Shown piece after piece: positions 34,201 to 42,481 of a stretch of 48,169 nucleotides of DNA. Position numbers and translations under genes: made by a program. The notes below the pieces were generated by a model that worked only from the letters and a program-made list of their open reading frames with translations, made no database searches and was not told the DNA's origin. Positions within the stretch are counted from its first letter, which is position 1. Every line of letters starts with the position of its first letter. Location: contig NZ_VJXY01000051.1 of NCBI RefSeq assembly GCF_014831675.1, positions 1 through 48,169 of the forward strand, given 5' to 3'. The DNA is from Komarekiella delphini-convector SJRDD-AB1. Its GTDB lineage: Bacteria > Cyanobacteriota > Cyanobacteriia > Cyanobacteriales > Nostocaceae.

Positions 34201-37031
34201 TTACATGTAACGTCTCTACAGATTTACAAATTTGGGCAACTGGAGAAAATCCCGTATTTTGGGGTTCGAGAGAGCGAAATATCCTGGAGGTTAAACTTGA
34301 TAAAACAGAGTTTAAACCAGGTGAAACTGCTACCGCCCTAATTCAATCTCCCTATCCAGATGCCGAATTGTACTTTGCTATTGTTAAAGACAAACCTCTT
34401 TATCAGCAGATTACCAAAGTTAAGGGAGGAGCGCCACAAATTCAGTTTGAAGTGACACCAGAAATGTTGCCAAATGCAGCTGTTGAAGCTGTATTGGTAA
34501 GACAAGGTACACCAATTAGCCAGGTAGAGTCTGGAAGTTTAGATAACTTGGTACGCATTGGTTTTGTACCTTTTAAAGTCAACTTAGAAGATAAGTATTT
34601 AAAACTGCAAGTTAAGCCAGTGCAAACATCGTTAGAACCTGGTGCAGAGGAAACGATACAACTAGAACTTCAGGATAATCAAGGCAAACCCACCCAAGGA
34701 CAGTTTACAGTCATGGTGGTGAATGAAGCAGTGCTACAACTTTCTGGTTATCGTCCGCCAGATTTAGTAGATACGGTTTATGCGGAACAGCCGATATCTA
34801 CTCGCTTTAGCGATAATCGACCAGATGTCATCTTACAACCTCAAGATGTAGCGAAACCAAAAGGTTGGGGTTACGGTGGTGGGTCATCAACTGGTGCAGC
34901 AAATACGCGTGTCCGCACAGATTTTCAAGCCTTAGCTCACTACAACGGTTCTGTGATTACTGATGCTAATGGTAAAGCACAGATTACCTTTAAATTGCCG
35001 GATGACTTAACTACATGGCGAGTGATGGCTGTCGCTACCGATGGAAATCTGCGTTTCGGTAATGGCGATGCAACGTTTATGACTACTAAGCCACTGCTAA
35101 CTAATGCCATTTTGCCACAGTTTGCCCGTCCAGGCGATCGCCTTTTTGGTGGTTTATCAGTAACTAACAACACTGGAAATACAGGAAATCTCACAATAAA
35201 TGGCGAACTTAGCGGTACGGTGAAGTTTGCTGAGAATAATCCTACAGTCACCTCCCTGCAAACCAAAGCTGAATCAGCAACTCATGCTTATCGCTTTCCA
35301 ATGGTGGCGAGTACTGTAGGAGTTGGAAAAATTCGCTTTACCACCCAGCTAAATGGTACAGCAGATGCTTTTGAAGTGCCTTTGGAAATTAAGCCACTGG
35401 AAATTACCGAACAAGTCGTTGAAACTGGCGTCACTGAAAAACAAGTAAAGATTCCCCTGAATGTCGATAAAAATATCTTTCCTGAAGCCGGAGGTTTAGA
35501 TATTCAATTAGCGAGTACCTTAATACCAGAGATAAAAGCACCAGCAAAACAAGTTTTGACAGATGATGATTTACCATTTGCAGAACCAGCAGCCAGTCAA
35601 CTGATAATTGCGGTTAATCTGCAAACTCTTGGCCAAAAATATGGTCAAACATTTGCAGAATTTAATCCTAGCAACCAGGCAAATCTAGCACTAGAAAAAC
35701 TCCAAAAACTTCAAATATCAGATGGTGGTTTTGCCGCTTTCCCAGGACAAGAAAAATCCGACCCTTGGGTTTCTTCTTATGCAGCAGAGTCTTTGGTTAA
35801 AGCAAATCAGGGCTTCCCTGGTTTGGTAGATTCTGGAATGCTTTCGCGCCTGAAAGGTTATTTGCAAAAAGTTCTAGCTAACCCCGGACAATTTGAGTTT
35901 TGCAAACAGCAACTATGCAAAAATCAACTGCAACTTAATGCATTAATAGCTTTAGCACAATTAGGAGACAAACGCAATAGTTTTCTAGCAGATATTTATC
36001 AACAACGCCATAACTTTGATTTAGTAACTCAAATTAAACTAGCGCGATACTTATCTCAGTTCTCAGAATGGCAAGATGAGTCACAACAAATGTTGTCAAA
36101 GTTACAACAGAATATATATGAAACTGGTCGTACAGCAGTTATAAGTTTACCCCGTAATTGGGGATGGATGAGTTCTTCTACCACAACACAAGCGCAAGCT
36201 TTACGCATGTTTATAGCCAAGCAAAGTAAACCAGAAGTTATAGATAAGTTATTCCAAAGTCTTCTGGCTTTACGTCGAGATGGTACATGGCAGACTAACT
36301 ATAATAATGCTCAAGCTTTAACAGCTTTGGTTGAATATAGCCAACTACAACCGACACTACCTAATTTTGTCACTACAGTACAATTAGCTGGTAAAAAGTT
36401 AAGAGAAAATCGCTTTGATGGCTATCAAAATCCTAGCTTACAGATGAATTTGCCAATGAATATTTTACCCCGTGGACGTCATGATTTGCTATTAACAAAA
36501 GCAGGTAAAGGCACTTTGCACTATTTAGTTGCCTATAATTATCGCTTGCAGGGAAATCAACCAGGGAGATTTAATGGTCTACGAATATCACGAGAGATTC
36601 GCAGTGTCAGCCAGGAAAAAATATTGCAAAAATTAGGTCTTTATGCATTTGATAAACCATTAACTTTAGAAAGTGGCCAAGTATTTGATATCGGATTAGA
36701 AATTATTGCGGATCATCCTGTAGAACATATAGTAATTAAAGATCCTTTACCAGCAGGATTTGAGGCGGTGGATGCAAGTTTTCAAACTGCGACAACTGCA
36801 TTACAAGCAAAAGCAGATAGCTGGGAACTTGGCTTTAAAACTATCCATCGCGATCGCATTATCGCCTACGCTGACCACCTCGAACCAGGTGTTTACAGCC
36901 TGCATTACTTAGTACGTTCTGTTACTGCTGGTACATACCTCTGGCCTGGTGCTGAAGTTCATCTGCAATATGCACCAGAAGAATTTGGGCGTACTGCTGA
37001 GTCTACATTGATATTAGAGGAGCTTAATTAA
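31293..37031 (+). CDS. Alpha-2-macroglobulin family lipoprotein (YfhM type, no thioester)
   Basis: 1912 residues. A lipoprotein signal ends GIAGC (Cys22), so the mature protein is lipid-anchored facing the periplasm. The N-terminal part has MG/Big-like beta-domains (WTFNTEP, TYTITIGANLKDKFG). The middle has the macroglobulin core (DRQLYQPGEKAWLTGFADYL, GYYTIQAKG, VAEFKPPNFKVEL), followed by the bait region and LPDDLTTWRVMAVATDGN. A helical toroid (about 1430-1700; GGFAAFPGQEKSDPWVSSYAAE) and a receptor-like end (HPVEHIVIKDPLPAGFEA) complete it. At the thioester site (about 1417-1437), where the family has CLEQ, the sequence is DDDLPFAEPAASQL, so there is no thioester. It probably traps proteases that breach the outer membrane and protects the PBP1C-made wall. 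Confidence 0.93.
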   Translation: MIIRILIQFLIIITFLLGIAGCNSFSISPGREKLPAVSPLAPPNLPDWIEQISPIGDTKTFNQIRVRFKEALIPVESLDSPEQEKLLQKFELWPPLPGKFRFLTPRMVGFQADKALPKATRFQVTLKAGLADLTNHRLDKDLAWTFNTEPIKLTNLPGVNPIEKADAEPIDLQQKLQFNSNVELDLTSVQEHLRLIPEGNNKGVRFQVKLAKEETLENEDPLEKFDPSARNWIYNLIPQQNLEKANRYRLEFTLGILPAYGNIPTDKQFASKLTTYFPLTFQGIKFYGQPDAAGTYGRFVKGSPQLEFNNVLIADAARENIKIEPTPKAIARIVQVNDEDRIVSINPYALAPATTYTITIGANLKDKFGQTLGKPLTVKYDTGDLAGDIWTPSDLNIFPTGKDLQLNISTVSLPESNYKAAYRVVQPTDLVYFNYGNDLLPKPAEWQSFKLAAKKNQSVDVNVPLREKIGAATGMLAYGVQARTNKYQDNGKELWREPVTYGLVELTNLGVFSQWFPESGLIRVNHLSDGSPVQAAAIDIYQSKLQEKSRPQPVPCATGKTDENGTLRINRQDLQQCYPGNQSSVKLPQLLVIARENEDWAFTRTEEYSGVYGYGIDAGWQDEKPESRGVIFSDRQLYQPGEKAWLTGFADYLQNGKIQQDKKVVYQLTLVNPDGKKTDLGTQTTNEFGTFSLELPINKTQPLGYYTIQAKGKNGQEVAGEFRVAEFKPPNFKVELNLDKEFALIDEKVEAKATSNYLFGAPVEGGKAKYFITRQQTNFIPKGWQEFAFGRQWLWPEESPSITSDVLQTDAQLDAKGNISQTVTVAKDLPYPMTYRVDVQVEDVSNLSVADSQTFTALPSNRLIGLKSNLVADAGKAFPIEVIVTDPTGKPITGQRVRLELQQMKYSSVTQLVEGSRTPKNQVEYKTVGQTEVISASNPQSATLTPTESGSYRIRANFSDGSRDVTCRDVTCNVSTDLQIWATGENPVFWGSRERNILEVKLDKTEFKPGETATALIQSPYPDAELYFAIVKDKPLYQQITKVKGGAPQIQFEVTPEMLPNAAVEAVLVRQGTPISQVESGSLDNLVRIGFVPFKVNLEDKYLKLQVKPVQTSLEPGAEETIQLELQDNQGKPTQGQFTVMVVNEAVLQLSGYRPPDLVDTVYAEQPISTRFSDNRPDVILQPQDVAKPKGWGYGGGSSTGAANTRVRTDFQALAHYNGSVITDANGKAQITFKLPDDLTTWRVMAVATDGNLRFGNGDATFMTTKPLLTNAILPQFARPGDRLFGGLSVTNNTGNTGNLTINGELSGTVKFAENNPTVTSLQTKAESATHAYRFPMVASTVGVGKIRFTTQLNGTADAFEVPLEIKPLEITEQVVETGVTEKQVKIPLNVDKNIFPEAGGLDIQLASTLIPEIKAPAKQVLTDDDLPFAEPAASQLIIAVNLQTLGQKYGQTFAEFNPSNQANLALEKLQKLQISDGGFAAFPGQEKSDPWVSSYAAESLVKANQGFPGLVDSGMLSRLKGYLQKVLANPGQFEFCKQQLCKNQLQLNALIALAQLGDKRNSFLADIYQQRHNFDLVTQIKLARYLSQFSEWQDESQQMLSKLQQNIYETGRTAVISLPRNWGWMSSSTTTQAQALRMFIAKQSKPEVIDKLFQSLLALRRDGTWQTNYNNAQALTALVEYSQLQPTLPNFVTTVQLAGKKLRENRFDGYQNPSLQMNLPMNILPRGRHDLLLTKAGKGTLHYLVAYNYRLQGNQPGRFNGLRISREIRSVSQEKILQKLGLYAFDKPLTLESGQVFDIGLEIIADHPVEHIVIKDPLPAGFEAVDASFQTATTALQAKADSWELGFKTIHRDRIIAYADHLEPGVYSLHYLVRSVTAGTYLWPGAEVHLQYAPEEFGRTAESTLILEELN
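34177..34219. repeat. 43-bp palindromic element inserted in frame in the alpha-2-macroglobulin gene
   Basis: Two perfect 18-bp arms (GTAGAGACGTTACATGTA / TACATGTAACGTCTCTAC) flank a 7-nt centre. It encodes residues about 962-976 (RDVTCRDVTCNVST), adding two Cys next to STDLQIWATG. The same sequence family forms the intergenic palindrome at 12887-12915. Confidence 0.85.
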
Positions 37032-37042
37032 CTCACAATTGA

Positions 37043-37076
37043 AGGCGATCGCGCGATAAAATAATTGCGATCGCCT
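37043..37076 (+). terminator. Hairpin built from two HIP1 sites after the alpha-2-macroglobulin gene
   Basis: AGGCGATCGC (37043-37052) and GCGATCGCCT (37067-37076) form a perfect 10-bp stem with a 14-nt AT-rich loop, 12 bp after the stop codon. There is no clear T-run, so it may stop transcription or stabilise the mRNA 3' end. Confidence 0.5.
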
Positions 37077-37178
37077 ATGTAAAATCGAAACCACTAAGGC
37101 GTAGAAAAGTGTATTGTAGTGTGTTTAACTTTGATGTATGATTGCATTAATTTTCTTGGCTTAGTAGGAGAACTTACT

Positions 37179-37646
37179 ATGTTCAACAAGTATTTCACAT
37201 TACTTATTACAGTTGCCCTTACTTCCGCCCCATTGTCAGCATTTGCACAGCAAGTTAATGATGCGAACACTCAACAACAGATTAACAATCTCACTGACGC
37301 ATTTCAGGGAGCGATAGACGGTACACTTCCTGTTGATGGTTCTTATCGTCCTGCTGGCTCTCCCATACAACCAACTAACAATGCAGTGGGGAACTTTAAC
37401 CAATCCTCTGAACCGATTATCGACAATTACCAAAGAACTGTAAATAATATTGAAGCACAATCTGCTGCTTCTCCCGGCTATCAAGCCCCATCAACTACAT
37501 GTAACTTCAACGTATATACGCCATCCACTAACAATAGCACTTCTACCAATGCTGCATTTTCCTGGGTAAATGCATTTAATAATTTTGGAGGTAAATGGAT
37601 GCCTCGCATTACGGGTCAAACAACTCAACAACTATACAGGTGTTAG
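37179..37646 (+). CDS. Small secreted protein of unknown function
   Basis: 155 residues from the ATG at 37179, chosen because AGGAG (37165-37169) lies nine bases upstream and a clean signal peptide follows (KYFTLLITVALTSAPLSAFA, cut after AFA). A longer frame to 37119 would spoil this. The mature part is Asn/Gln/Thr/Ser-rich (DANTQQQINNLTDAFQ, STNNSTSTNAAFSW) with two Cys, one near 120 and one terminal (LYRC). It is probably periplasmic or extracellular; no family is recognised. Confidence 0.65.
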   Translation: MFNKYFTLLITVALTSAPLSAFAQQVNDANTQQQINNLTDAFQGAIDGTLPVDGSYRPAGSPIQPTNNAVGNFNQSSEPIIDNYQRTVNNIEAQSAASPGYQAPSTTCNFNVYTPSTNNSTSTNAAFSWVNAFNNFGGKWMPRITGQTTQQLYRC

Positions 37647-37742
37647 TGTTTAAACAATTCGCTCTGGGGCTACGCCCCGACAATAATACTTTAGGAGAAG
37701 TCGTAACAGTAGTTATTTAGTAGTGCTGAGTAATTAGCGCTT

Positions 37743-37961
37743 CTAGTTTTTTTGACTCACTTCTCGCTCACTGTGGGGATGAGCATTTTCGATATGCTCG
37801 ATTAAGCTTTCAGCCATTTCAACAGCCACAAGAATTAGTTGCTGTTCTGTCTGTCCATAGCCTCCCTCATCACTGACTTGCGGGTAAATGTGGGGATTAG
37901 ATAGCATAGCAGCCAAAAGCTGAGATGCAGTTTGTTTCAACTCATTAACTTGTAAATTCAC
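37743..37961 (-). CDS. 72-aa acidic protein of unknown function
   Basis: 72 residues, mainly helical (LKQTASQLLAAMLSNPHIY, then LILVAVEMAESLIEHIENAHP), no membrane segment. The two helices flank a Gly-rich turn (DEGGYGQTEQQ). It lies 27 bp after the phosphoribosyltransferase gene on the same strand and is likely the last gene of that operon. No family recognised. Confidence 0.55.
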   Translation of the reverse strand: MNLQVNELKQTASQLLAAMLSNPHIYPQVSDEGGYGQTEQQLILVAVEMAESLIEHIENAHPHSEREVSQKN

Positions 37962-37988
37962 ACGCTTGTACCAATTTTCGATTTTAAT

Positions 37989-38651
37989 TCAAGTACCTAG
38001 GGATAATAATTGATAATTGTTCCCAGTTGTAAGTAAGTCACGAACTTCTTCATCTGTGGTTTGGGGAAAGTTGTCGTACCAGAGACTAACGCTATAGAAG
38101 GGGCTGGGTGTCGCAACGTATACTACTTCGTCTACCTCAGCTTCCAACGCTTCACAGGTTTCAAGTGCGGCAACTGGCACAGCAACTATAATCTTAGCTG
38201 GTTGCTGTTTCCGCACAGCCATAATAGCAGCCCACATAGTTGCACCTGTTGCCAAGCCATCATCTACTAAAATCACAGTGCGTCCTGATAAATCTGCGTC
38301 AGGTTTATCGCCCCGATACAGCCGTTCTCGTCGCTCTAGTTCGCGTTGTTCTTGCGCCGCAATCCTAGCAATTACTTCATCGGATATCTTGACTTCGTTG
38401 ACAATATGTTCATTTAGTATCCGCACACCACCAGAAGCGATCGCTCCCATTGCCAACTCTTCATGATTAGGCACACCTAATTTACGTACTACCAAAACAT
38501 CTAAGGGAGCATTTAACGCTTTGGCAACCTCAAAAGCAACGGGTACGCCACCTCTCGGTAGCCCTAATACCAATACATCTGAGCGATTAATATAAGCCGT
38601 TAACTCTCCAGCTAAAACTTGACCCGCTAACCTCCGGTCTTTGAATAACAT
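37989..38651 (-). CDS. Phosphoribosyltransferase-fold protein
   Basis: 220 residues. The PRPP-binding signature is VILVDDGLATGATM (about 130-143), and the early VLGLPRGGVPVAFEVAKAL and LDVLVVRKLGVPNHEELAMGAIA are diagnostic of the large bacterial group often found with stress proteins and dienelactone-hydrolase fusions. The end (PFYSVSLWYDNFPQTTDEEV) is also typical of that group. Substrate unknown. It lies 33 bp after the DUF2267 gene, likely one transcript. Confidence 0.9.
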   Translation of the reverse strand: MLFKDRRLAGQVLAGELTAYINRSDVLVLGLPRGGVPVAFEVAKALNAPLDVLVVRKLGVPNHEELAMGAIASGGVRILNEHIVNEVKISDEVIARIAAQEQRELERRERLYRGDKPDADLSGRTVILVDDGLATGATMWAAIMAVRKQQPAKIIVAVPVAALETCEALEAEVDEVVYVATPSPFYSVSLWYDNFPQTTDEEVRDLLTTGNNYQLLSLGT

Positions 38652-38684
38652 TGTGTGATACTCCTAACATTTGTCTCAGACAAT

Positions 38685-39092
38685 TCAAGTATTTACACGC
38701 ATTTGCCCTTGGCTTCCCGCCTCAAATAATGGATCAAATTCCGGTGGAAGTTGAGAGCGAATATCATTAATTTCGCCTGGGCTAATTGCCTCACTCAATA
38801 CCTCAACCACCATCCGAGCATGATGAACGGCTTCTGGAAGCTCTACACCTTCGCGTTGGCTGATTCGTTCAAAAAACTCATCTAGGGAAAAGCGTTCTCC
38901 ACTGCCTGCATGTTCATGTTGCAGATATTGTGCAATCCCTTTTGGAAGTTGGGCGGCGGCGTTGAAAGGCTCACGTCCAGCTAAGCGTTCAGCCAGAGTT
39001 TCTAGAGTAGCACGGGTTGCAAGTTCGGCATTACCGCGTGAACTAAGATGAGCACGTTTTTGCACCTGTCCAATAAACTCATCGTGTTGCAT
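38685..39092 (-). CDS. DUF2267 domain protein
   Basis: 135 residues. The pattern EFIGQVQKRAHLSSRGNAELATRATLETLAERLAGREP, seen in parts, then LPKGIAQYL and LDEFFERISQREGV defines DUF2267. It is a soluble helical protein often encoded near stress and phosphoribosyltransferase genes. The biochemical role is unknown. It is first of a likely three-gene operon running left. Confidence 0.88.
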   Translation of the reverse strand: MQHDEFIGQVQKRAHLSSRGNAELATRATLETLAERLAGREPFNAAAQLPKGIAQYLQHEHAGSGERFSLDEFFERISQREGVELPEAVHHARMVVEVLSEAISPGEINDIRSQLPPEFDPLFEAGSQGQMRVNT

Positions 39093-39392
39093 TGTCCCTC
39101 CAAATCTATCTCAATGCACGACTTGTTATGGTTGTTAGTACGTAGGGCAGAAATAAACCACCCATTCTCAATTAATGGTTTGATGTTCTAAGCTGATCTT
39201 AGAAAGCTAAAAATTTTGTGTCCTCTGACTAATGGGGCGACATTCTCAATTTACTGTTCTGTCTAACGGATGAGTTACCGCCATGCATGAAAATGTGGTA
39301 ACTTCCAATCAAGGCTGGTCTAGCAAATTGCTGAAGCGCGGATAGCTATGATTTAGCCCGTGCTGAGTAATGAGCAATCAACACTGTCATAT
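39093..39392. other. Spacer, no gene seen
   Basis: About 300 bases between two leftward operons. It should contain the DUF2267 promoter. I see no repeat or RNA gene. Confidence 0.4.
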
Positions 39393-39941
39393 TTATTTAG
39401 CATATAACCATCTGTTAAACAAACGGCTGACCCTTGGCATGACAACGTAGGTTAAAAGTACAACCATAATGCCAGAAACGATTAGTGAGATGATTAAAGG
39501 AGATAAGCCGCGGAACAAAGGTATAAGGAAAGTATTTAGAAGATTAATTAACACGTACACAACTGCCCAGGTAAGCAATGCTGTTTTGTAGCGTGGTGGA
39601 GTCTTCAACGGTTGACCAGGAATAGAAAACCAAGCTTCTAAACCGTTAAGTTGCTGAACGTAAGGGTCAGATTGAACCAAAGATTTACCTTGATTTAACC
39701 AGTATTTGCGATCGCCTGACTCCATCCATCGTTTTAAATTTTCATAGTTGTCAAACCTAAAAATAATCACATATTCGGGTCGCACGCCAGGTTGAGGGCG
39801 AATCACATTTGTACCCAAGTGACCGATATAAGTTCTCGCCACACTAACAATATTTTTTATCCAAGCTTCGTAAGCACTTTCACAGCCGGGTTTGACAAGT
39901 TGCGAAATGACTACCGTTACGTATTGCTCGTCTTGTTCCAT
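39393..39941 (-). CDS. Antibiotic-biosynthesis-monooxygenase (ABM) domain membrane protein
   Basis: 182 residues. The N-terminal ABM ferredoxin-like domain (about 7-100) has VTVVISQLVKPGCESAYEAWIKNI, seen in parts, and EYVIIFRFDNYENLKRWMESGDR. The C-terminus has two membrane helices (LLTWAVVYVLINLLNTFLI and LIISLIVSGIMVVLLTYVVM). This domain order is a known cyanobacterial/bacterial family; activity is not established. It starts 9 bp after the GNAT gene stop, clearly an operon. Confidence 0.88.
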   Translation of the reverse strand: MEQDEQYVTVVISQLVKPGCESAYEAWIKNIVSVARTYIGHLGTNVIRPQPGVRPEYVIIFRFDNYENLKRWMESGDRKYWLNQGKSLVQSDPYVQQLNGLEAWFSIPGQPLKTPPRYKTALLTWAVVYVLINLLNTFLIPLFRGLSPLIISLIVSGIMVVLLTYVVMPRVSRLFNRWLYAK

Positions 39942-39950
39942 GTTTAGCAG

Positions 39951-40469
39951 TTATTTCACTAGCAAGCTTTTCTCACAGTCTTTTGATGTACGACCAGCAT
40001 CTCGTATCAAGATTACAAAAGGCACGCCTTGGGTTTGATGTTCAAAAGTCTTAACAGCGCGAAACCCTACCTTGTACCATACTCGAAGCGCACGCTGATT
40101 GAACGCCGCAATCGTCACCCGAACAAAAGGAGGCGCAAACGTCTGTCGAGCAAAATCAAGAACCGCTTCCACATAGCAACTTCCTCGGCTTTGTCCTGTT
40201 AAATCTGGGCGAATACCCATCCCAATATCTAGCCCTGGTGTACTGTAATCACCTCCAGGCACTTGCCCATCCTCTCCAAAACTACAATAGCCAACAAATT
40301 CCTGCTTTTCAAAAATACCGTAGAAGTTGTTCTGAGGATTGAGAAAGTAGTGTATGTTTTGTTCAATTTCGTTGAGACTCAAATTGTAGAAATCATAGGG
40401 TGCATCATAATGCCAGCCAGACATTTCCCGCGCATGTGCTTCATTCAAAGATTGAATACTCAAGGGCAT
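39951..40469 (-). CDS. GNAT family N-acetyltransferase
   Basis: 172 residues. The fold is recognisable from FYGIFEKQEFVGYCSFGEDG (beta-strands 2-3), IGMGIRPDLTGQSRGSCYVEAVLDFARQ (motif A, with Q/R-x-x-G-x-C/G variant TGQSRGS), then VRVTIAAFNQRALRVWYKVGFRAVKTFEHQ, seen in parts (motif B). Acetyl-CoA donor; acceptor unknown. The start is supported by its position and by the family-like MPLSIQSLNEAH opening. It is first of a two-gene unit with the ABM protein. Confidence 0.85.
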   Translation of the reverse strand: MPLSIQSLNEAHAREMSGWHYDAPYDFYNLSLNEIEQNIHYFLNPQNNFYGIFEKQEFVGYCSFGEDGQVPGGDYSTPGLDIGMGIRPDLTGQSRGSCYVEAVLDFARQTFAPPFVRVTIAAFNQRALRVWYKVGFRAVKTFEHQTQGVPFVILIRDAGRTSKDCEKSLLVK

Positions 40470-40786
40470 CGTTAGTTAAGGATAATTGTAGCTAGTAGTG
40501 GTCTGTTGCAAAAGTTTTGAGAGGTTCGTAGTCAGCACTTTAGTGCTTAAAAAATCAACGACTAAAGTCTTTACCACAAACACGTATGACCATCAAAATT
40601 AATAAGACAGACCAGTAGTAGCGCCGCAACTAAAAATATTGGGTTCAAAAAATTTAGAAAATAAAAAAATTAACTTTTCTATGATTACTTAACCCAGCCT
40701 TTTATCCCAGATGGGCTACTACTAATTTTAAGGTTTTTGGCTCTAACACCAAGCGTATTGAGCTATAACTAAGTAATTTTTACTCA
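40470..40786. other. Spacer with a small palindrome
   Basis: No gene. AGCACTTTAGTGCT (40534-40547) is a palindrome followed by TAAAAAA, part of a GTAGTCAGCACT...-type repeat common in Nostoc spacers, and may stop transcription. Confidence 0.4.
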
Positions 40787-41722
40787 TTACTCAGCACTGT
40801 TTTGGAAATATCCAGCTTTTCCAACCTCAAGTCTGACAACCGTTGCTGGCACAACTCCTGTGGGAGGCGGTAAGAACATCCCACCATTTGTTACGACATA
40901 GATGGCTGTACGGTCTGATTCCTGTTGACCAAAAGCAACCGCTGTGCTACCAATTACATTTTGCTCGGCTTGAGCAATGATGGTTGTACTTCCATTTGGG
41001 GCAATTCGCACGACACTGTTATAAATGTGAGTTGCTCCATAGAGATTCCCTTCTACATCGAAGGCGAAATCATCAATATTGGTTTTCTCAATAAAGATTT
41101 CTGGTTCGCCGGCTTTATCCGTAGCGGTAATGGGAATCCGCAATAGGAGCATTTTATCAGTGTTTGAGACGTAGAGATTGTCATTGAAACGCTTCAAGCC
41201 ATTTGCGGCAGGGATATTACTCTCAGAACTTCTGCGAGCCAGTAAGGGATGTTCTAACCAAATTGACGCACGACGTTGAGCAATATCAATCTCCCAGATT
41301 GCACCTCGATAGGAATCAGCTGTCAAATACTGAGTACCTGATAGAGGCGTGATGCCATTGAGAAATACGGCATCTGGCAGCTTTAATAAAGTCTCCACTG
41401 TGCCATCTGAGGTAACTAGAGAAATTACAGGTACAGAATCAGCGTTCCATCCAGTTGCTACCAAACCACCGTTGACAGTAAAGGCAAGACCACTGACTTT
41501 GCCTTCAACACTTGCGTGAATATGCTGTTTACCATCTGGGGCAATGCAAACAATTTTACCAATCTCGTGATTCGTGACAAAGATTGTGCCATTTAGGGCA
41601 ATCGCTAGATTTTCTAAGAAGGTATTGACTGGGAACGAAGCAATGACTTGGGCGGATGCCAATTCAATTGGCGTATCTGCATAAATTGGTGGTAAGCCGG
41701 CTGTAGTTTCCATTAGCTGCAA
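40787..41722 (-). CDS. SMP-30/gluconolactonase-like beta-propeller protein
   Basis: 311 residues. Repeated blade-type segments are seen: [111 protein letters not shown] (each in parts). The conserved NG.. and D/N metal-site positions of SMP-30 propellers are plausible. No signal peptide is seen, so it is cytoplasmic. It begins 6 bp after the SDR stop, in the same operon, and the pair may handle a sugar- or lactone-like metabolite. Confidence 0.8.
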   Translation of the reverse strand: MQLMETTAGLPPIYADTPIELASAQVIASFPVNTFLENLAIALNGTIFVTNHEIGKIVCIAPDGKQHIHASVEGKVSGLAFTVNGGLVATGWNADSVPVISLVTSDGTVETLLKLPDAVFLNGITPLSGTQYLTADSYRGAIWEIDIAQRRASIWLEHPLLARRSSESNIPAANGLKRFNDNLYVSNTDKMLLLRIPITATDKAGEPEIFIEKTNIDDFAFDVEGNLYGATHIYNSVVRIAPNGSTTIIAQAEQNVIGSTAVAFGQQESDRTAIYVVTNGGMFLPPPTGVVPATVVRLEVGKAGYFQNSAE

Positions 41723-41728
41723 CTCCTA

Positions 41729-42379
41729 TTAATACACCACTTCTGTTTCAGAATCTTGAATAGTATGAAATTCCCAGTATTTCTCTGCAATGCGATCAGG
41801 ACTGTATTTGGGGTCTGCCGCGTCCACTGTACCGCAAATTGTGATTGTTCCCACTCGAATATTTTGACTTTTTAAAGCAGTTGCCAGTGTATTAGCCAAA
41901 CTGCGAATACCAGCTTTACCAATCGAGAGCGAGGCAAAATCAGGGCTGGGATACAAGGCAAATCCACCGCCAGTCAACAGAATTGTTCCCTTGCCCTGTG
42001 CTTGCATACTTGGAATAACGGCTTGGGCTGCTACTAATGCGCCAGCAACATTCACTTTAAAATCATTGACTAGTGTCTCAAAAGATGTACTAAGAACATT
42101 CTCCATTCTTGGAACCGCCGCATTGTAAACAAGCACATCTGGATTTCCCAACTGCTCTTGAATAGAGACAAATGCAGATTTTAAGGAAGATTCATCACCC
42201 GCATCAGCCACAAAGTCATATACTTCATAGCCTGACCCTTGCAATTGCTCTCGATACTCCTGTAACTTACTTTGGTTGCGAGCAATCATTACGATCGCAA
42301 AACCTTCTTTAGCAAAACGACGGGCGATCGCCAGTCCATTTCCCTCACCCATTCCCACGATAATTAGCAAAGAGGTCAT
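41729..42379 (-). CDS. Atypical short-chain dehydrogenase/reductase
   Basis: 216 residues from the ATG at 42379; a TTG at 42394 is less likely. The Rossmann start is LLIIVGMGEGNGLAIARRFAKEG with the Gly-rich motif GMGEGNG, and NAAVP follows as the NAG-type motif. The catalytic Tyr-x3-Lys is replaced: LSIGK (L151, K155) sits in the expected place and the active Ser strand reads TGGG. It may bind NAD(P) with weak or different chemistry. It is divergent from a LysR regulator. Confidence 0.85.
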   Translation of the reverse strand: MTSLLIIVGMGEGNGLAIARRFAKEGFAIVMIARNQSKLQEYREQLQGSGYEVYDFVADAGDESSLKSAFVSIQEQLGNPDVLVYNAAVPRMENVLSTSFETLVNDFKVNVAGALVAAQAVIPSMQAQGKGTILLTGGGFALYPSPDFASLSIGKAGIRSLANTLATALKSQNIRVGTITICGTVDAADPKYSPDRIAEKYWEFHTIQDSETEVVY

Positions 42380-42448
42380 AATTCTTTGTTCCAATTTTGC
42401 AAAACTTAAATCTTGCTTTTACTTGCAACGTACCAAAGTCAAATAAAT

Positions 42449-42463
42449 TAATCAAATCGATTA
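42449..42463. promoter_or_regulatory. Candidate LysR operator in the divergent region
   Basis: TAATC-N5-GATTA, a perfect 15-nt inverted repeat, lies about 20 bp before the LysR ATG and 70 bp from the SDR start. LysR proteins usually bind such AT-rich dyads between divergent genes. The spacing is slightly off the T-N11-A norm. Confidence 0.45.
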
Positions 42464-42481
42464 TAAAAATAATGACTATTG

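Noticed and set aside
34177-34219. Possible intrinsic terminator inside the alpha-2-macroglobulin gene
   Set aside because: No T-run, and the frame continues unbroken through conserved domains; better explained as an inserted repeat.
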